A stretch of DNA of 64,000 bases, from contig NZ_VFPS01000001.1 in assembly GCF_006716815.1 (NCBI RefSeq), positions 1,054,001-1,118,000 on the forward strand, written 5' to 3'. The translations under genes were made by a program, and so were the position numbers. Positions within the stretch are counted from its first letter, which is position 1. The number at the start of each line of letters is the position of its first letter. This DNA comes from Microbacterium lacticum. Lineage in GTDB: Bacteria > Actinomycetota > Actinomycetes > Actinomycetales > Microbacteriaceae. Below the pieces are notes generated by a model. It did no database searches. It was not told where the DNA came from and worked only from the letters and a program-made list of their open reading frames with translations. This document shows positions 19,672 through 31,116 of the stretch, one piece after another.

Positions 19672-20406
19672 ATGACCGCTCCCGCCGCCAGCCCCGCCCT
19701 CCGCCGCCCCGACGGCTCGGCTCTTCGCGTGCTCGTCGTCGACGATGAGCAGATGCTCACCGACCTGCTGTCGATGGCGCTGCGCATGGAGGGCTGGGAG
19801 GTGCGGACGGCCGGCTCGGGCTTCGACGCGCTCACCGTCACCCGCGACTTCGATCCCGACGCGCTCGTGCTCGACATCATGATGCCCGACCTCGACGGCA
19901 TGGCCGTGCTGCAGCGGCTGCGCCACGCCGGCAACGACGTGCCGGTGCTGTTCCTCACGGCGAAGGACTCGGTCTCCGACCGCGTCGCCGGGCTTACCGC
20001 CGGCGGTGACGACTACGTCACGAAGCCGTTCAGCCTGGAGGAGGTGGTCGCGCGCCTCCGCGGCCTGATGCGGCGGGCCGGCACCGCGACGGCGGGCGGC
20101 TCGGATCCCATCCTGCGCGTGGGCGAGCTGTCGCTCAACGAGGACTCGCACGAGGTGGAGCGCGCGGGCACCGAGATCGACCTCACCGCGACGGAGTTCG
20201 AACTGCTGCGCTTCCTCATGCGCAACCAGCGCCGCGTGGTGTCGAAAGCGCAGATCCTCGACCGGGTGTGGAACTACGACTTCGGGGGCCGCTCGTCGGT
20301 CGTCGAGCTGTACATCTCCTACCTCCGCAAGAAGATCGACGCGGGCCGCGAACCGCTCATCCACACCGTGCGCGGCGTCGGCTACATGATCAAAGCGCCC
20401 CAGTGA
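19672..20406 (+). CDS. OmpR-family response regulator
   Basis: 244 residues: a receiver domain (about 18-135) with acidic pocket D24/D25, phospho-acceptor D68 in LVLDIMMPD, conserved Thr in FLTAKD and Lys in VTKPF, then a winged-helix DNA-binding domain (about 148-243) with the family end TVRGVGYMIK. Its last four bases overlap the GTG of the histidine kinase gene (GTGA), so the pair is translationally coupled. The divergent ABC transporter is the likely target. Confidence 0.93.
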   Translation: MTAPAASPALRRPDGSALRVLVVDDEQMLTDLLSMALRMEGWEVRTAGSGFDALTVTRDFDPDALVLDIMMPDLDGMAVLQRLRHAGNDVPVLFLTAKDSVSDRVAGLTAGGDDYVTKPFSLEEVVARLRGLMRRAGTATAGGSDPILRVGELSLNEDSHEVERAGTEIDLTATEFELLRFLMRNQRRVVSKAQILDRVWNYDFGGRSSVVELYISYLRKKIDAGREPLIHTVRGVGYMIKAPQ

Positions 20407-21887
20407 GCGCGCGCGCCCGTCATCGCTGGAGCCTGCAGACCCGCCTCATCGCGACGGTCGTCGGCATGGTGGCGCTCATCCTTGCGATGATCGGGGTGGC
20501 CACCGCGACGACCTTGCGCGCCATCATCTCCGACAGCCTCGACTCCGAGATCAAGGCGACCGCGTCCAGCATCCATCTCTCCCCCGGCTCGACGGCGCAG
20601 GATGCCTTGAACAAGGGCCGTCAGCAGAACGGCACCCTCCTCATCCTGCAGACGTTCGGAACGCTCACCGGCGCGTACGTGGACAACGACTCGTCGGTCG
20701 TCGCGATGACCGACGAGGAGATCGCGTCGATCGTCGCCAGCGTGCCGCAGGCGGGGCTGACGACGCTCGATCTGCCGTCGCTCGGCGATTACCGCGTCTA
20801 CACCACCTCGCTCGGCGGCAACGGGTTCGCCATCCTGGGCATGTCGGCGTCGGAGCAGATCGCGACGCTCACGAAGATCCTCACCACGGTTGCGCTGATG
20901 ACCGCGGGCGGCCTGCTGCTGCTCGCAGCGATCATCGCCCTGGTCATCCGCCGATCCCTGCGCCCGCTGCGGGCCGTCGCCGTCACGGCGACCCGCGTGG
21001 CCGCCCAGCCGCTCGATGCGGGCGAGGTCACGATCACCGAGCGGGTGCCGGCGGAGGAGGCGGATGCCTCCGACGAGATCGGCCGGGTCGGTGCGGCCCT
21101 GAACACGCTCCTCGACCACGTCGACACCTCGCTCGCGGCCCGGCAGCGCAACGAGGAGCGCATGCGCGCGTTCGTCGCCGACGCGAGCCACGAGCTGCGC
21201 ACGCCCCTCGCCGCGATCCGCGGCTACTCCGAGCTGTCGCTGCGCTCGCTCGCCCAGACGCAGGCCGCGGGGGCGCGGGTGACGAGGGCGCAGCTCGAGA
21301 CGAGCTCGGCGCAGTCGCAGCAGGGCCTGGAGCGCATCCAAGCGGCATCCCTGCGGATGACCACCCTCGTCGAAGACCTGCTGCTGCTCGCCCGGCTCGA
21401 CGAGGGCAAGGAGCTCGTCTACGGCGCCGTCGACCTCACGCGCGTCGTCGTCGACGCGGTCGCCGACGCGCAGGCGGCCGGTCCCGACCACGAGTGGATC
21501 ATCGACGTGCCCGAGGAGCCGGTCGTCGTCGCCGGCGACGCCTCGCGCCTGCACCAGGTCGTCGCGAACCTGCTCACCAACGCCCGCGTGCACACGCCGG
21601 AGGGCGTGCACGTGACGGCGAGCGTGGCGACCCGCGGGGGTCGCGCCGTGCTGCGCGTGACCGACGACGGACCGGGCATCGATCCGGCGGTCGCCGACGG
21701 ATTGTTCGAGCGGTTCGCGCGCGCCGATTCGTCGCGCGCGCGGCAGACCGGCGGCACCGGGCTGGGCCTCTCGATCGCCAAGGCGATCGTGACCGCCCAC
21801 CACGGCACGATCACGGTGACGAGCGAACCCGGCGCCACGGTGTTCGAGGTGAGCCTGCCCGCACGCCCCGCCGACCCCGCCGTCTGA
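20403..21887 (+). CDS. Sensor histidine kinase
   Basis: 494 residues: membrane helix 1 (about 15-40), an extracytoplasmic sensor of about 110 residues, helix 2 (about 157-180), HAMP linker (to about 245), H-box FVADASHELRTPLAAIRG with the phospho-His near residue 265, N-box NLLTNARVHTP, G1 DDGPGID and G2 GGTGLGLSIAKAIV. All catalytic boxes are intact. The GTG start at 20403 gives the 4-bp overlap with the regulator gene. The signal is unknown. Confidence 0.93.
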   Translation: MSARARHRWSLQTRLIATVVGMVALILAMIGVATATTLRAIISDSLDSEIKATASSIHLSPGSTAQDALNKGRQQNGTLLILQTFGTLTGAYVDNDSSVVAMTDEEIASIVASVPQAGLTTLDLPSLGDYRVYTTSLGGNGFAILGMSASEQIATLTKILTTVALMTAGGLLLLAAIIALVIRRSLRPLRAVAVTATRVAAQPLDAGEVTITERVPAEEADASDEIGRVGAALNTLLDHVDTSLAARQRNEERMRAFVADASHELRTPLAAIRGYSELSLRSLAQTQAAGARVTRAQLETSSAQSQQGLERIQAASLRMTTLVEDLLLLARLDEGKELVYGAVDLTRVVVDAVADAQAAGPDHEWIIDVPEEPVVVAGDASRLHQVVANLLTNARVHTPEGVHVTASVATRGGRAVLRVTDDGPGIDPAVADGLFERFARADSSRARQTGGTGLGLSIAKAIVTAHHGTITVTSEPGATVFEVSLPARPADPAV

Positions 21888-21925
21888 TCAGGGACGGGAT
21901 CGCGCGGATCGGCAGGGTCTCCCGC

Positions 21926-23491
21926 TCAGTATCCCGAGAAGGCGTCGGTGGTCAGGCCGTGGGCCTTCTCGAGCGCGGGCGCGAGGTCGGCGATGAGGCC
22001 CGGAGGGCCCGAGATGTAGGCGTGCCGCGACGCGATGTCGGGAACCACCTGCACGAGCCCGTCGGCATCGAGGCGCACACCCTTCGCCCACGTCCAGTGC
22101 GCGGGAAGGTCGGTGGGCTCGTCGCGGGTGAAGACGATCACGGGGATGCCGGCGTCTTCGAGGTCCTGCCGGAACGCGAGCTCTTCGGCGCCGGAGGCGA
22201 CGTAGACGAACACGACGTCGCGCGCCCCGCCCTCACGGCGCAGGTGCCGCAGCTGCGAGACGAACGGCGTCACGCCGATGCCGGCGGCGACCATCAGCAC
22301 CGGCACGGAGGTCTTCGCGGGCAGGACGAAGTCGCCCCACACACCGGTCACCGACAGCTCCGCGCCCGGCTCGATCGCCGCGAGCGCCTTCTTGTACGAC
22401 GACTGCGACCCGCGTCGCATCGCCACCTTCACGACGGGCAGCTCCTCGGGGGCTGAGACGATGCTGAACTCGCGCCGCGTGCCGCGCGAATCGGCGTGCG
22501 CGTGCGGCACCTCGAGCTCGAGGTACTGCCCCGCGTCGAAGTGCAGCATCCGGCTGGCGCGGAACGACAGCTCCTCGACGCTCGGCGTCAGCTGCTCGCG
22601 ACCGAGGAAGGTGAGCTTCAACGACGCGCGCGTCGCGTAGGCGAAGGCGAACGCGACGAGATTTCCGACGACCACGGCCGCCTCGGGCCCGAAGGTCAGC
22701 GTGCCGACCGTCAGCGGCGCGCCGGCGAGCACGCCCACGACGACCGCGACGATGTACTGCTGCCAGCGGCGCGGTGGCTGGGTCAGCGGCTCGGAGAACA
22801 TGAACGCCGCGAGGAAGAAGAACGGCGACGACCACAGCACGGTCGTCAGCAGCTGACCGGCGTCGATGGCCTGCCCGACACCCGCGAAGGCGAGGCTCAC
22901 CCGCACCGCGGCGACCACGAGCGCGATCACGAGGAACAGCAGCACCGGACCCAGCTTGTCGGCGCGCACCACCACGAAGAACCCGAGCAGGATCACGGGG
23001 GCCGCAAGTCCCGGCGTGCCCACCCACCAGCCGGCCGCGCCGAGCGCGTACGCCCCGCTCAGCGCGGTGATGACCGAGAGCGCCGTGGCACCGAAAGCGG
23101 CCGGGTTGACGATGTGTCGGCCACGCCAGGCGATGACGTACTTGGATGCCGAGGCCACCGCCCCGGCGATCGCGATGCCCACGAGCCCCATCGGCTCGAC
23201 CGTCGGGTACAGGACGAACAGGAGGATGCCGGCGGTGATCAGCGACGACTCGTAGCGCCAGGCACGCCCCGTGAGGCGCTGGCCGACGAGGTCGACGAGC
23301 ACGCAGACGACGTTCAGCACCACGAAGGTGACGATGATCGCGAGCGGCGAGGGGGTGACCGCGTCGAACAGCGACAGGATCAGCGAGATCACCGTCAGAA
23401 GACCCAGGGCGATCAGCACCAGCCGGTACATCGAGTAGCGTCCGACGAAGGCGAGCAGACGGTTCCAGGCGGCGGTCACAGCGGTCATCAC
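21926..23491 (-). CDS. RnfD/NqrB-like membrane domain fused to a ferredoxin reductase domain
   Basis: 521 residues. The first 290 form about 9-10 membrane helices resembling the RnfD/NqrB family (NPAAFGATALS near residue 127). The rest is an FNR-type module: an FAD-binding barrel with RREFSIVSAPEE, then a nucleotide-binding domain with MVAAGIGVTPFVSQL and YISGPPG. The fusion should pass electrons between a cytoplasmic nucleotide/flavin and the membrane. It is the last gene of an operon with a flavinylated lipoprotein and ApbE, overlapping apbE by 4 bp. Exact donors and acceptors are unknown. Confidence 0.85.
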   Translation of the reverse strand: MMTAVTAAWNRLLAFVGRYSMYRLVLIALGLLTVISLILSLFDAVTPSPLAIIVTFVVLNVVCVLVDLVGQRLTGRAWRYESSLITAGILLFVLYPTVEPMGLVGIAIAGAVASASKYVIAWRGRHIVNPAAFGATALSVITALSGAYALGAAGWWVGTPGLAAPVILLGFFVVVRADKLGPVLLFLVIALVVAAVRVSLAFAGVGQAIDAGQLLTTVLWSSPFFFLAAFMFSEPLTQPPRRWQQYIVAVVVGVLAGAPLTVGTLTFGPEAAVVVGNLVAFAFAYATRASLKLTFLGREQLTPSVEELSFRASRMLHFDAGQYLELEVPHAHADSRGTRREFSIVSAPEELPVVKVAMRRGSQSSYKKALAAIEPGAELSVTGVWGDFVLPAKTSVPVLMVAAGIGVTPFVSQLRHLRREGGARDVVFVYVASGAEELAFRQDLEDAGIPVIVFTRDEPTDLPAHWTWAKGVRLDADGLVQVVPDIASRHAYISGPPGLIADLAPALEKAHGLTTDAFSGY

Positions 23492-24420
23492 GCCTCCAAA
23501 CTATCGCTCGGCGCGGAGTCGGAGCTCCGCCGCACGAACAGCTCGACGCCCGCGCTGGGCGCCTCGGGCGACCACTCCAGTTGCCCCGCCGTGGTCATCC
23601 GCACCCACGGGGTGCCGCGGCGATGGGCGAGCTCCGGTCCGCCGTCGAAGAACAGCGCGGTCGCGACGGCGTCGGCGAGCATCGCGGTCGGGGCGACCGC
23701 CCAGGTCGCGGCGATCTGCCGCACCGGCTCGCCGGTGCGCGCGTCGAGCACGTGGTGGAGCCCGTCGCCCCACGCGCGCCGGTTCACCGCCGACGCGCAC
23801 AGGGCGCCGCCGGCGAGCTCCCACACCCCGACGGCCTTCGCCGGGTCGTACGGATGCTCGAGCGCGATCCGCTCCGTGACGCCGGACAGCCGGATGTCTC
23901 CGCCGGCATCCACCACCAGCGCCGCGGGCTCCTCCTCGTCCGGCAGCAGATCCCGCAGCCTGTCGGTGACGAGGTCGACGAGGCGTCCCCTGCCGAGCGC
24001 GCCGACGTCGATGACGGCCGGTGCGCGGAGGGCCAGGACGGCGTCCCTCCAGGTCAGGAGGTCGCGCCAGCGCTCCGGCGCCGGCCGGGCGCCCTGGTCG
24101 CGCAGGGAATACGCCGGGTCGTAGCCGCGCCGGGCGAGACTCTCGCCGACGAGAGGATTGACGGCACCGCCCGTCGCCGCGGAGAGCTCCGCGTAGAGAT
24201 CCAGCATGTCCGTGGCATCCGCCGTCGCCGGTACCTCGCCGCCGCGTTCGAGTGCGCACACCACCGAGTCGGTGCGGAACCGCGACCATTCCCGGTCGAA
24301 ACGGGCGATGAGGCGCTCGACGTCGGCACGGACGGGTGCGGGCAGGGGGTCGCCCGTCTGCACCTGCCAGCGGGTGCCGATCGCGTCGAACTCCCCGACC
24401 GCCGGCGGGGCGGCGCTCAT
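23488..24420 (-). CDS. apbE: FAD:protein FMN transferase
   Basis: 310-residue ApbE-family flavin transferase, which attaches FMN covalently to Ser/Thr of target proteins outside the cytoplasmic membrane. Seen are the N-terminal IGTRWQVQ, the central VNPLVGESLARRGYD and IDVGALGRGRLVDLV, DAGGDIRLSG, and the C-terminal HHVLDARTGEPV and MLADAVATALF metal/FAD-binding segments. No clear signal peptide is visible. It overlaps both neighbours by ATGA, so the three genes are tightly coupled. The FMN-binding lipoprotein upstream is the obvious substrate. Confidence 0.92.
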   Translation of the reverse strand: MSAAPPAVGEFDAIGTRWQVQTGDPLPAPVRADVERLIARFDREWSRFRTDSVVCALERGGEVPATADATDMLDLYAELSAATGGAVNPLVGESLARRGYDPAYSLRDQGARPAPERWRDLLTWRDAVLALRAPAVIDVGALGRGRLVDLVTDRLRDLLPDEEEPAALVVDAGGDIRLSGVTERIALEHPYDPAKAVGVWELAGGALCASAVNRRAWGDGLHHVLDARTGEPVRQIAATWAVAPTAMLADAVATALFFDGGPELAHRRGTPWVRMTTAGQLEWSPEAPSAGVELFVRRSSDSAPSDSLEA

Positions 24421-24938
24421 GCCCGCGCGTCGGCCTTGATCGTCTCGAGGGCGTCGTTGAAGCCGCCGCTCGTCAGCGACGATCCGGCGACGCGAGAGAC
24501 CGACAGGTCGTCGATGTCCTTGCCGACGACCTCGCCGGCGATGCCGCCGATGAACACCTGCTGGTACTGCCGCGACTGCGGGCTGGCGGCGTCGCCGGTC
24601 ACGTCGACCGCGGTGACGACGTCGCCGGCGAGGCTGATTGTGACGGTGACGGTCTCGGCGACCCCTCCCCCGTCGACGTACGTGCCATCGGCGGTGTACG
24701 TCCCGTCGACGTAGGTCGTCGCGGGGGCCGCGGCGGTCTCCGACGCGGTGGCCGACGGCGTCGTCGAGGGGGTCGCCGACGCGGAGGTCGTGGGCGACGG
24801 GGTCGTGTCGGCGGTGGCGTCGGCCTCGGCGGTGCCGGAGCAGCCGGCGAGCACGGCGACGCCGAGAACGGATGCCGCGGCGAACCCGGTGCGCACAGGG
24901 GTCATGCGGGGACGAGCGACGGCGGTGGTGCGGATCAT
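24417..24938 (-). CDS. FMN-binding domain lipoprotein
   Basis: 173 residues. A basic start and hydrophobic signal end in the lipobox LAGC (Cys near residue 29), followed by a Ser/Thr/Ala/Pro linker (about 33-70) and an FMN-binding domain (about 75-170). The end of the domain, GSSLTSGGFNDALE, is the position where ApbE adds FMN in related proteins. GGAGG lies 6 nt before the ATG. First gene of the operon with apbE and the membrane oxidoreductase; together they look like a route carrying electrons to the cell surface. Confidence 0.88.
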   Translation of the reverse strand: MIRTTAVARPRMTPVRTGFAAASVLGVAVLAGCSGTAEADATADTTPSPTTSASATPSTTPSATASETAAAPATTYVDGTYTADGTYVDGGGVAETVTVTISLAGDVVTAVDVTGDAASPQSRQYQQVFIGGIAGEVVGKDIDDLSVSRVAGSSLTSGGFNDALETIKADARA

Positions 24939-25026
24939 GATGGTCCTCCTTCTGTCGTGCCGTCCGCGGAAGCGGGGGCGTGGCCCCACGCTAACGCGGG
25001 CACTATCGGCAGCACCCCGGTATCAC

Positions 25027-27738
<2,712 letters not shown>

Positions 27739-27744
27739 GGCGCG

Positions 27745-27750
27745 ATCCTA
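27745..27750 (-). promoter_or_regulatory. -10 box for a leaderless P-type ATPase mRNA
   Basis: TAGGAT on the minus strand ends 6 nt (CGCGCC) before the ATG at 27738. Confidence 0.55.
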
Positions 27751-27765
27751 TGCCCGTCACCGGGC

Positions 27766-27784
27766 GGCGCCGCGTGGCGGCGCC
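27766..27784 (-). terminator. Hairpin between prs and the ATPase gene
   Basis: Perfect 8-bp stem GGCGCCGC/GCGGCGCC with a 3-nt loop, 21 nt past the prs stop. Terminator-like without a T run. Confidence 0.5.
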
Positions 27785-27805
27785 GGAGCAATCAGCGGGA
27801 GCGGA

Positions 27806-28837
27806 TCAAGCGGCGCCGTCGAACATGCTCGTGACCGAGCCGTCTTCGAAGACTTCCTTGATCGCGCGGGCGAGGAGCGGCGCGATCGGCAGCACGGTGA
27901 GCGCGTCGAAGCGCTTCTCGGGCGGGAGCGGGATCGTGTCGGTGACGACGACCTCGTCGATCGCGTCGTCCTGCAGGCGCTCGACGGCCGGGTCGCTGAA
28001 GATCGCGTGCGTCGCGGCGACGATGACGCGCTCGGCGCCGTTCGCCTTCAGCGCCTGCGCAGCCTTGACGATCGTGCCGCCGGTGTCGATCATGTCATCG
28101 ACGAGGAGGCACACGCGGCCGGCGACGTGTCCGACGATCTCGTTCACGGTGATCTGGTTGGCCACGTTCGGGTCGCGGCGCTTGTGGATGATCGCGAGCG
28201 GCGCGCCGAGCGAGTCCGACCACTGGTCGGCGACGCGCACGCGGCCGGTGTCGGGCGAGACGACGGTGAGCTTCTCCCGGTCTTCGGGGCTCAGGGTGCG
28301 CTGGAAGTACTCCAGCAGCACCGGCTTGGCGAACAGGTGATCGACCGGGCCGTCGAAGAAGCCCTGGATCTGCGCCGCGTGCAGGTCGACGCTCATCACG
28401 CGGTCGGCGCCCGCCGTCTTCAGCAGGTCGGCGACGAGGCGCGCCGAGATCGGCTCGCGCCCGCGCCCCTTCTTGTCCTGCCGCGAGTACGGATAGTAGG
28501 GCGCCACGACGGTGATGCGCTTGGCGGATGCCCGCTTGGCGGCATCCAGCATGATGAGCAGCTCCATGAGCCACTCGTTCACCGGGGGGCCGAACGACTG
28601 GATGATGAACGCGTCGCAGCCGCGGATCGAGACCTCGAAGCGGGTCAGGATCTCGCCCGAGGCGAAGGTGCGGTGCTCGGTGGGCACGAGCTCGGTGCCG
28701 AGCGCGAGGGCCACCTCTTCGGAGAGAGCCGGGTGCGAGCTGCCGCTCGCGACGACGAGACGCTTCTTGGTCTTGGCGACCAGTCCCGGCGCGATCCCTC
28801 GCTCGACGTCGAGGTCAACCTTCTTCTTGCGCGTCAT
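27806..28837 (-). CDS. prs: Ribose-phosphate pyrophosphokinase (PRPP synthase)
   Basis: 343-residue enzyme making PRPP from ribose 5-phosphate and ATP for purine, pyrimidine, His and Trp synthesis. The catalytic flexible-loop region YPYSRQDKKGRGREPIS, metal-binding DLHAAQIQGFF and PRPP-binding VDDMIDTGGT are intact. ATG 28837 lies inside the last codons of glmU (23-nt overlap), preceded by AGGAACAGGG. A glmU-prs order is common in actinobacteria and the overlap points to coupled translation. Confidence 0.95.
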   Translation of the reverse strand: MTRKKKVDLDVERGIAPGLVAKTKKRLVVASGSSHPALSEEVALALGTELVPTEHRTFASGEILTRFEVSIRGCDAFIIQSFGPPVNEWLMELLIMLDAAKRASAKRITVVAPYYPYSRQDKKGRGREPISARLVADLLKTAGADRVMSVDLHAAQIQGFFDGPVDHLFAKPVLLEYFQRTLSPEDREKLTVVSPDTGRVRVADQWSDSLGAPLAIIHKRRDPNVANQITVNEIVGHVAGRVCLLVDDMIDTGGTIVKAAQALKANGAERVIVAATHAIFSDPAVERLQDDAIDEVVVTDTIPLPPEKRFDALTVLPIAPLLARAIKEVFEDGSVTSMFDGAA

Positions 28838-30281
28838 CGCCCTGTTCCTGTGCGGACCGGGCCCGTGCAGCGGCGTCTGCCGCGGCGGTCCCCGATCGGT
28901 GATTCTCGACCCACCCCTCGACGTTTCGCTGGGGGGCGACACTCAAGGCGAGAGCTCCGGGCGGGACATCCTTGCGGATCACCGCACCGGCACCGGTCTT
29001 GGCGCCATCTCCGATCCTAACCGGCGCGACGAACACGTTGTGCGAGCCGGAGTGCACCTCGTCGCCGATCTCGGTGCGGTGCTTGGCGACGTCGTCGTAG
29101 TTGGCGGTGATCGCGCCCGCGCCGAGGTTGACGCCGCGGCCGATCGTGGTGTCGCCGATGTACGACAGGTGCGGCACCTTGCTGCCCTCGCCGATGGTGG
29201 AGTTCTTCGTCTCGACGAACGTGCCGATCTTTCCGCGCGCGTCGAGGATGGTGCCGGGGCGCAGGTACGCGAACGGCCCCACGGTCGCGCCCGCGCCGAT
29301 GACGGCGAGGGTCGCGTCGGCGCGGCGGACGGTGGCACCCTCCCCCACCTCGCAGTCCTCGAGGGTCGTGTCGGGGCCGATCGTCGCGCCGGAGGCCACG
29401 GCGGTGGCCCGCAGGATGTGCGTGTTCGGCAGCACCGTGACGTCGGGGGCGAGGGTCGCGGTGACGTCGATCCAGGTCGTCGCGGGGTCTTGGATGGTCG
29501 CGCCCTCGAGCTGCCAGCGCCGCACCGTACGGGCGTTGAGCAGCCGGCCGACCTCGGCGAGCTGCGCGCGGTCGTTGACGCCGAAGGTGACGGTCACGTC
29601 GTCGACCACCCATGCGACGACACGCTCACCCGCCGCATGCAGGAGACCGATGACATCGGTGAGGTACTTCTCGTTCTGAGCGTTGTCGGTTCCCACGCGC
29701 GCCAGCTCCGACCGGAGGACGGATGCCTGGAAGACGTACATCCCGGCGTTGATCTCGGCGACGGCGGCCTCGACGGCCGTGGCATCCTTCTGCTCGACGA
29801 TCCGCGCGACCGTGCCGTCGGGATCGCGGATGATCCGGCCGTAACCCGTGGGGTCGTCGACCACGGCTGTCATGAGCGTCGCTCGTGCACCTGTGGACCG
29901 GTGTTCGGCGATGAACGCCGACAGTGTCGCCTCGTCCGCGAGCGGGCAGTCGCCCGAGAGCACGAGCACGTCGCCGTCGAAGTCGGGCACCGCGGCGAGG
30001 GCGACCTCGACGGCCCGACCGGTGCCCGGGGTCTCGTCCTGGTCGACGACGACGACCTCCGGCGAGATGCCGGTGACGGCCTCGGCGACCTGATCGCGCT
30101 CGTGGCGCACGACGACGAGCACGTGGCCCGGGGCGAGGTCGCGCGCCGTGTCGAGCACATGGCCGACGAGGGGGCGACCGCCGATGCGGTGCAGCACCTT
30201 CGGCAGGGACGAGCGCATGCGCGTGCCCTGACCGGCGGCGAGGATCACGACGGCCAGCGAGGCATCCAGGGTGTTCGTCAT
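28815..30281 (-). CDS. glmU: Bifunctional GlmU (uridyltransferase/acetyltransferase)
   Basis: 488 residues. The N-terminal nucleotidyltransferase domain starts VVILAAGQGTRMRSSLPK and the C-terminal half is a left-handed beta helix with hexapeptide repeats and the acetyltransferase segment HLSYIGDTTIGRG and LGAGAITANYD. It makes UDP-N-acetylglucosamine for peptidoglycan. The ATG lies one base beyond the 3' end of tRNA-Gln, so ribosome binding must use the tRNA tail (GGCGGAG) or the message is leaderless after tRNA processing. The Ala/Gln-rich end overlaps prs. Confidence 0.95.
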   Translation of the reverse strand: MTNTLDASLAVVILAAGQGTRMRSSLPKVLHRIGGRPLVGHVLDTARDLAPGHVLVVVRHERDQVAEAVTGISPEVVVVDQDETPGTGRAVEVALAAVPDFDGDVLVLSGDCPLADEATLSAFIAEHRSTGARATLMTAVVDDPTGYGRIIRDPDGTVARIVEQKDATAVEAAVAEINAGMYVFQASVLRSELARVGTDNAQNEKYLTDVIGLLHAAGERVVAWVVDDVTVTFGVNDRAQLAEVGRLLNARTVRRWQLEGATIQDPATTWIDVTATLAPDVTVLPNTHILRATAVASGATIGPDTTLEDCEVGEGATVRRADATLAVIGAGATVGPFAYLRPGTILDARGKIGTFVETKNSTIGEGSKVPHLSYIGDTTIGRGVNLGAGAITANYDDVAKHRTEIGDEVHSGSHNVFVAPVRIGDGAKTGAGAVIRKDVPPGALALSVAPQRNVEGWVENHRSGTAAADAAARARSAQEQGDDAQEEG

Positions 30282-30282
30282 G

Positions 30283-30354
30283 CTCCGCCGCCAGGATTCG
30301 AACCTGGTCCTCACAGCTCCAAAGGCTGTCGTGCTGCCGTTACACCACGGCGGA
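30283..30354 (-). tRNA. tRNA-Gln (anticodon TTG)
   Basis: 72-nt tRNA on the minus strand. The acceptor stem TCCGCCG/CGGCGGA pairs perfectly with discriminator G; the anticodon loop reads CTTTGGA with TTG; the T loop is GGTTCGAATCC. CCA is not encoded. glmU starts one base after its 3' end. Confidence 0.95.
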
Positions 30355-30477
30355 ACGTCCGCGGGCGCGGACCCGTCCAGTCTGCCATTGAACTCGCGCG
30401 CGCCCGAGCCGGACGGGCGCGCCGTGCCGTCGCCGGAACGCACGAACGCACGGCCGCGGTTCGGGCGGCGAACCCGC

Positions 30478-30483
30478 GATAAT
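30478..30483 (+). promoter_or_regulatory. -10 box for leaderless marR-like mRNA
   Basis: GATAAT ends 6 nt before the ATG at 30490; no ribosome binding site lies between. Confidence 0.55.
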
Positions 30484-30489
30484 GAACGG

Positions 30490-30987
30490 ATGGCCACCGA
30501 ACACGACGAAGTCGACCGCATCGTCGGCGCGTGGGTGACCCAGCGGCCCGACCTGGACTTCTCGCCTCTCGAGGTGCTCTCCCGCGTCGACCGGCTGTCG
30601 CGGCACCTCGACCGGGCGCGGCGCGAGGCGTTCCGCCGCAGCGACCTCGAGCCCTGGGAGTGGGACGTGCTGTCGGCGCTCCGCCGGGCGGGTGAGCCGT
30701 ACCAGCTGAGCCCGAAGCAGCTGCTGCAGCAGACACTGGTCTCGAGCGGCACGATGACCAACCGCATCGACCGTCTCGTCGGGCGCCGGCTCGTGCGCCG
30801 TGAGGCCGACCCGGCCGACGGGCGCAGCGTGCTCGTGACCCTGACCGACGACGGGAAGACGCGGGTGGATGCCGCGATCACCCGCCTCGTCGACGCCGAA
30901 GCGGAGCTGCTGGGCGTGCTCTCGCGCACAGACCGCGAACGACTCGCGGGCCTGCTGCGCAAGCTTTCGCTGGGTTTCGACTCCTGA
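30490..30987 (+). CDS. MarR-family transcriptional regulator
   Basis: 165 residues. An N-terminal helix pair is followed by a winged helix-turn-helix: WEWDVLSALRRAG, SPKQLLQQTLVSSGTMTNRIDRLV (recognition helix region, about residues 85-105) and the wing RREADPADGRSVLVTLTDDG, then a C-terminal dimerisation helix. Effector and target are not evident. ATG 30490 was chosen from the -10 box; the longer frame runs back through the tRNA. Confidence 0.88.
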   Translation: MATEHDEVDRIVGAWVTQRPDLDFSPLEVLSRVDRLSRHLDRARREAFRRSDLEPWEWDVLSALRRAGEPYQLSPKQLLQQTLVSSGTMTNRIDRLVGRRLVRREADPADGRSVLVTLTDDGKTRVDAAITRLVDAEAELLGVLSRTDRERLAGLLRKLSLGFDS

Positions 30988-31116
30988 CGAAGAAAGTGCG
31001 TGAACGTTTCGAAGTTATGTACTAGCTTGAGTTTATCGGCGATGGAGCTCCGAGAGGAGCAGCGGGTTCGGGGACATGCCTCCCGGCGTTGGGTTTTCGA
31101 CGTCTGTGGAGTTGTG

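Noticed and set aside
30990..31060. LexA/SOS box upstream of the DUF222 remnant
   Set aside because: Only a partial GAACGTTTCGAA-like match; too weak to support SOS control.
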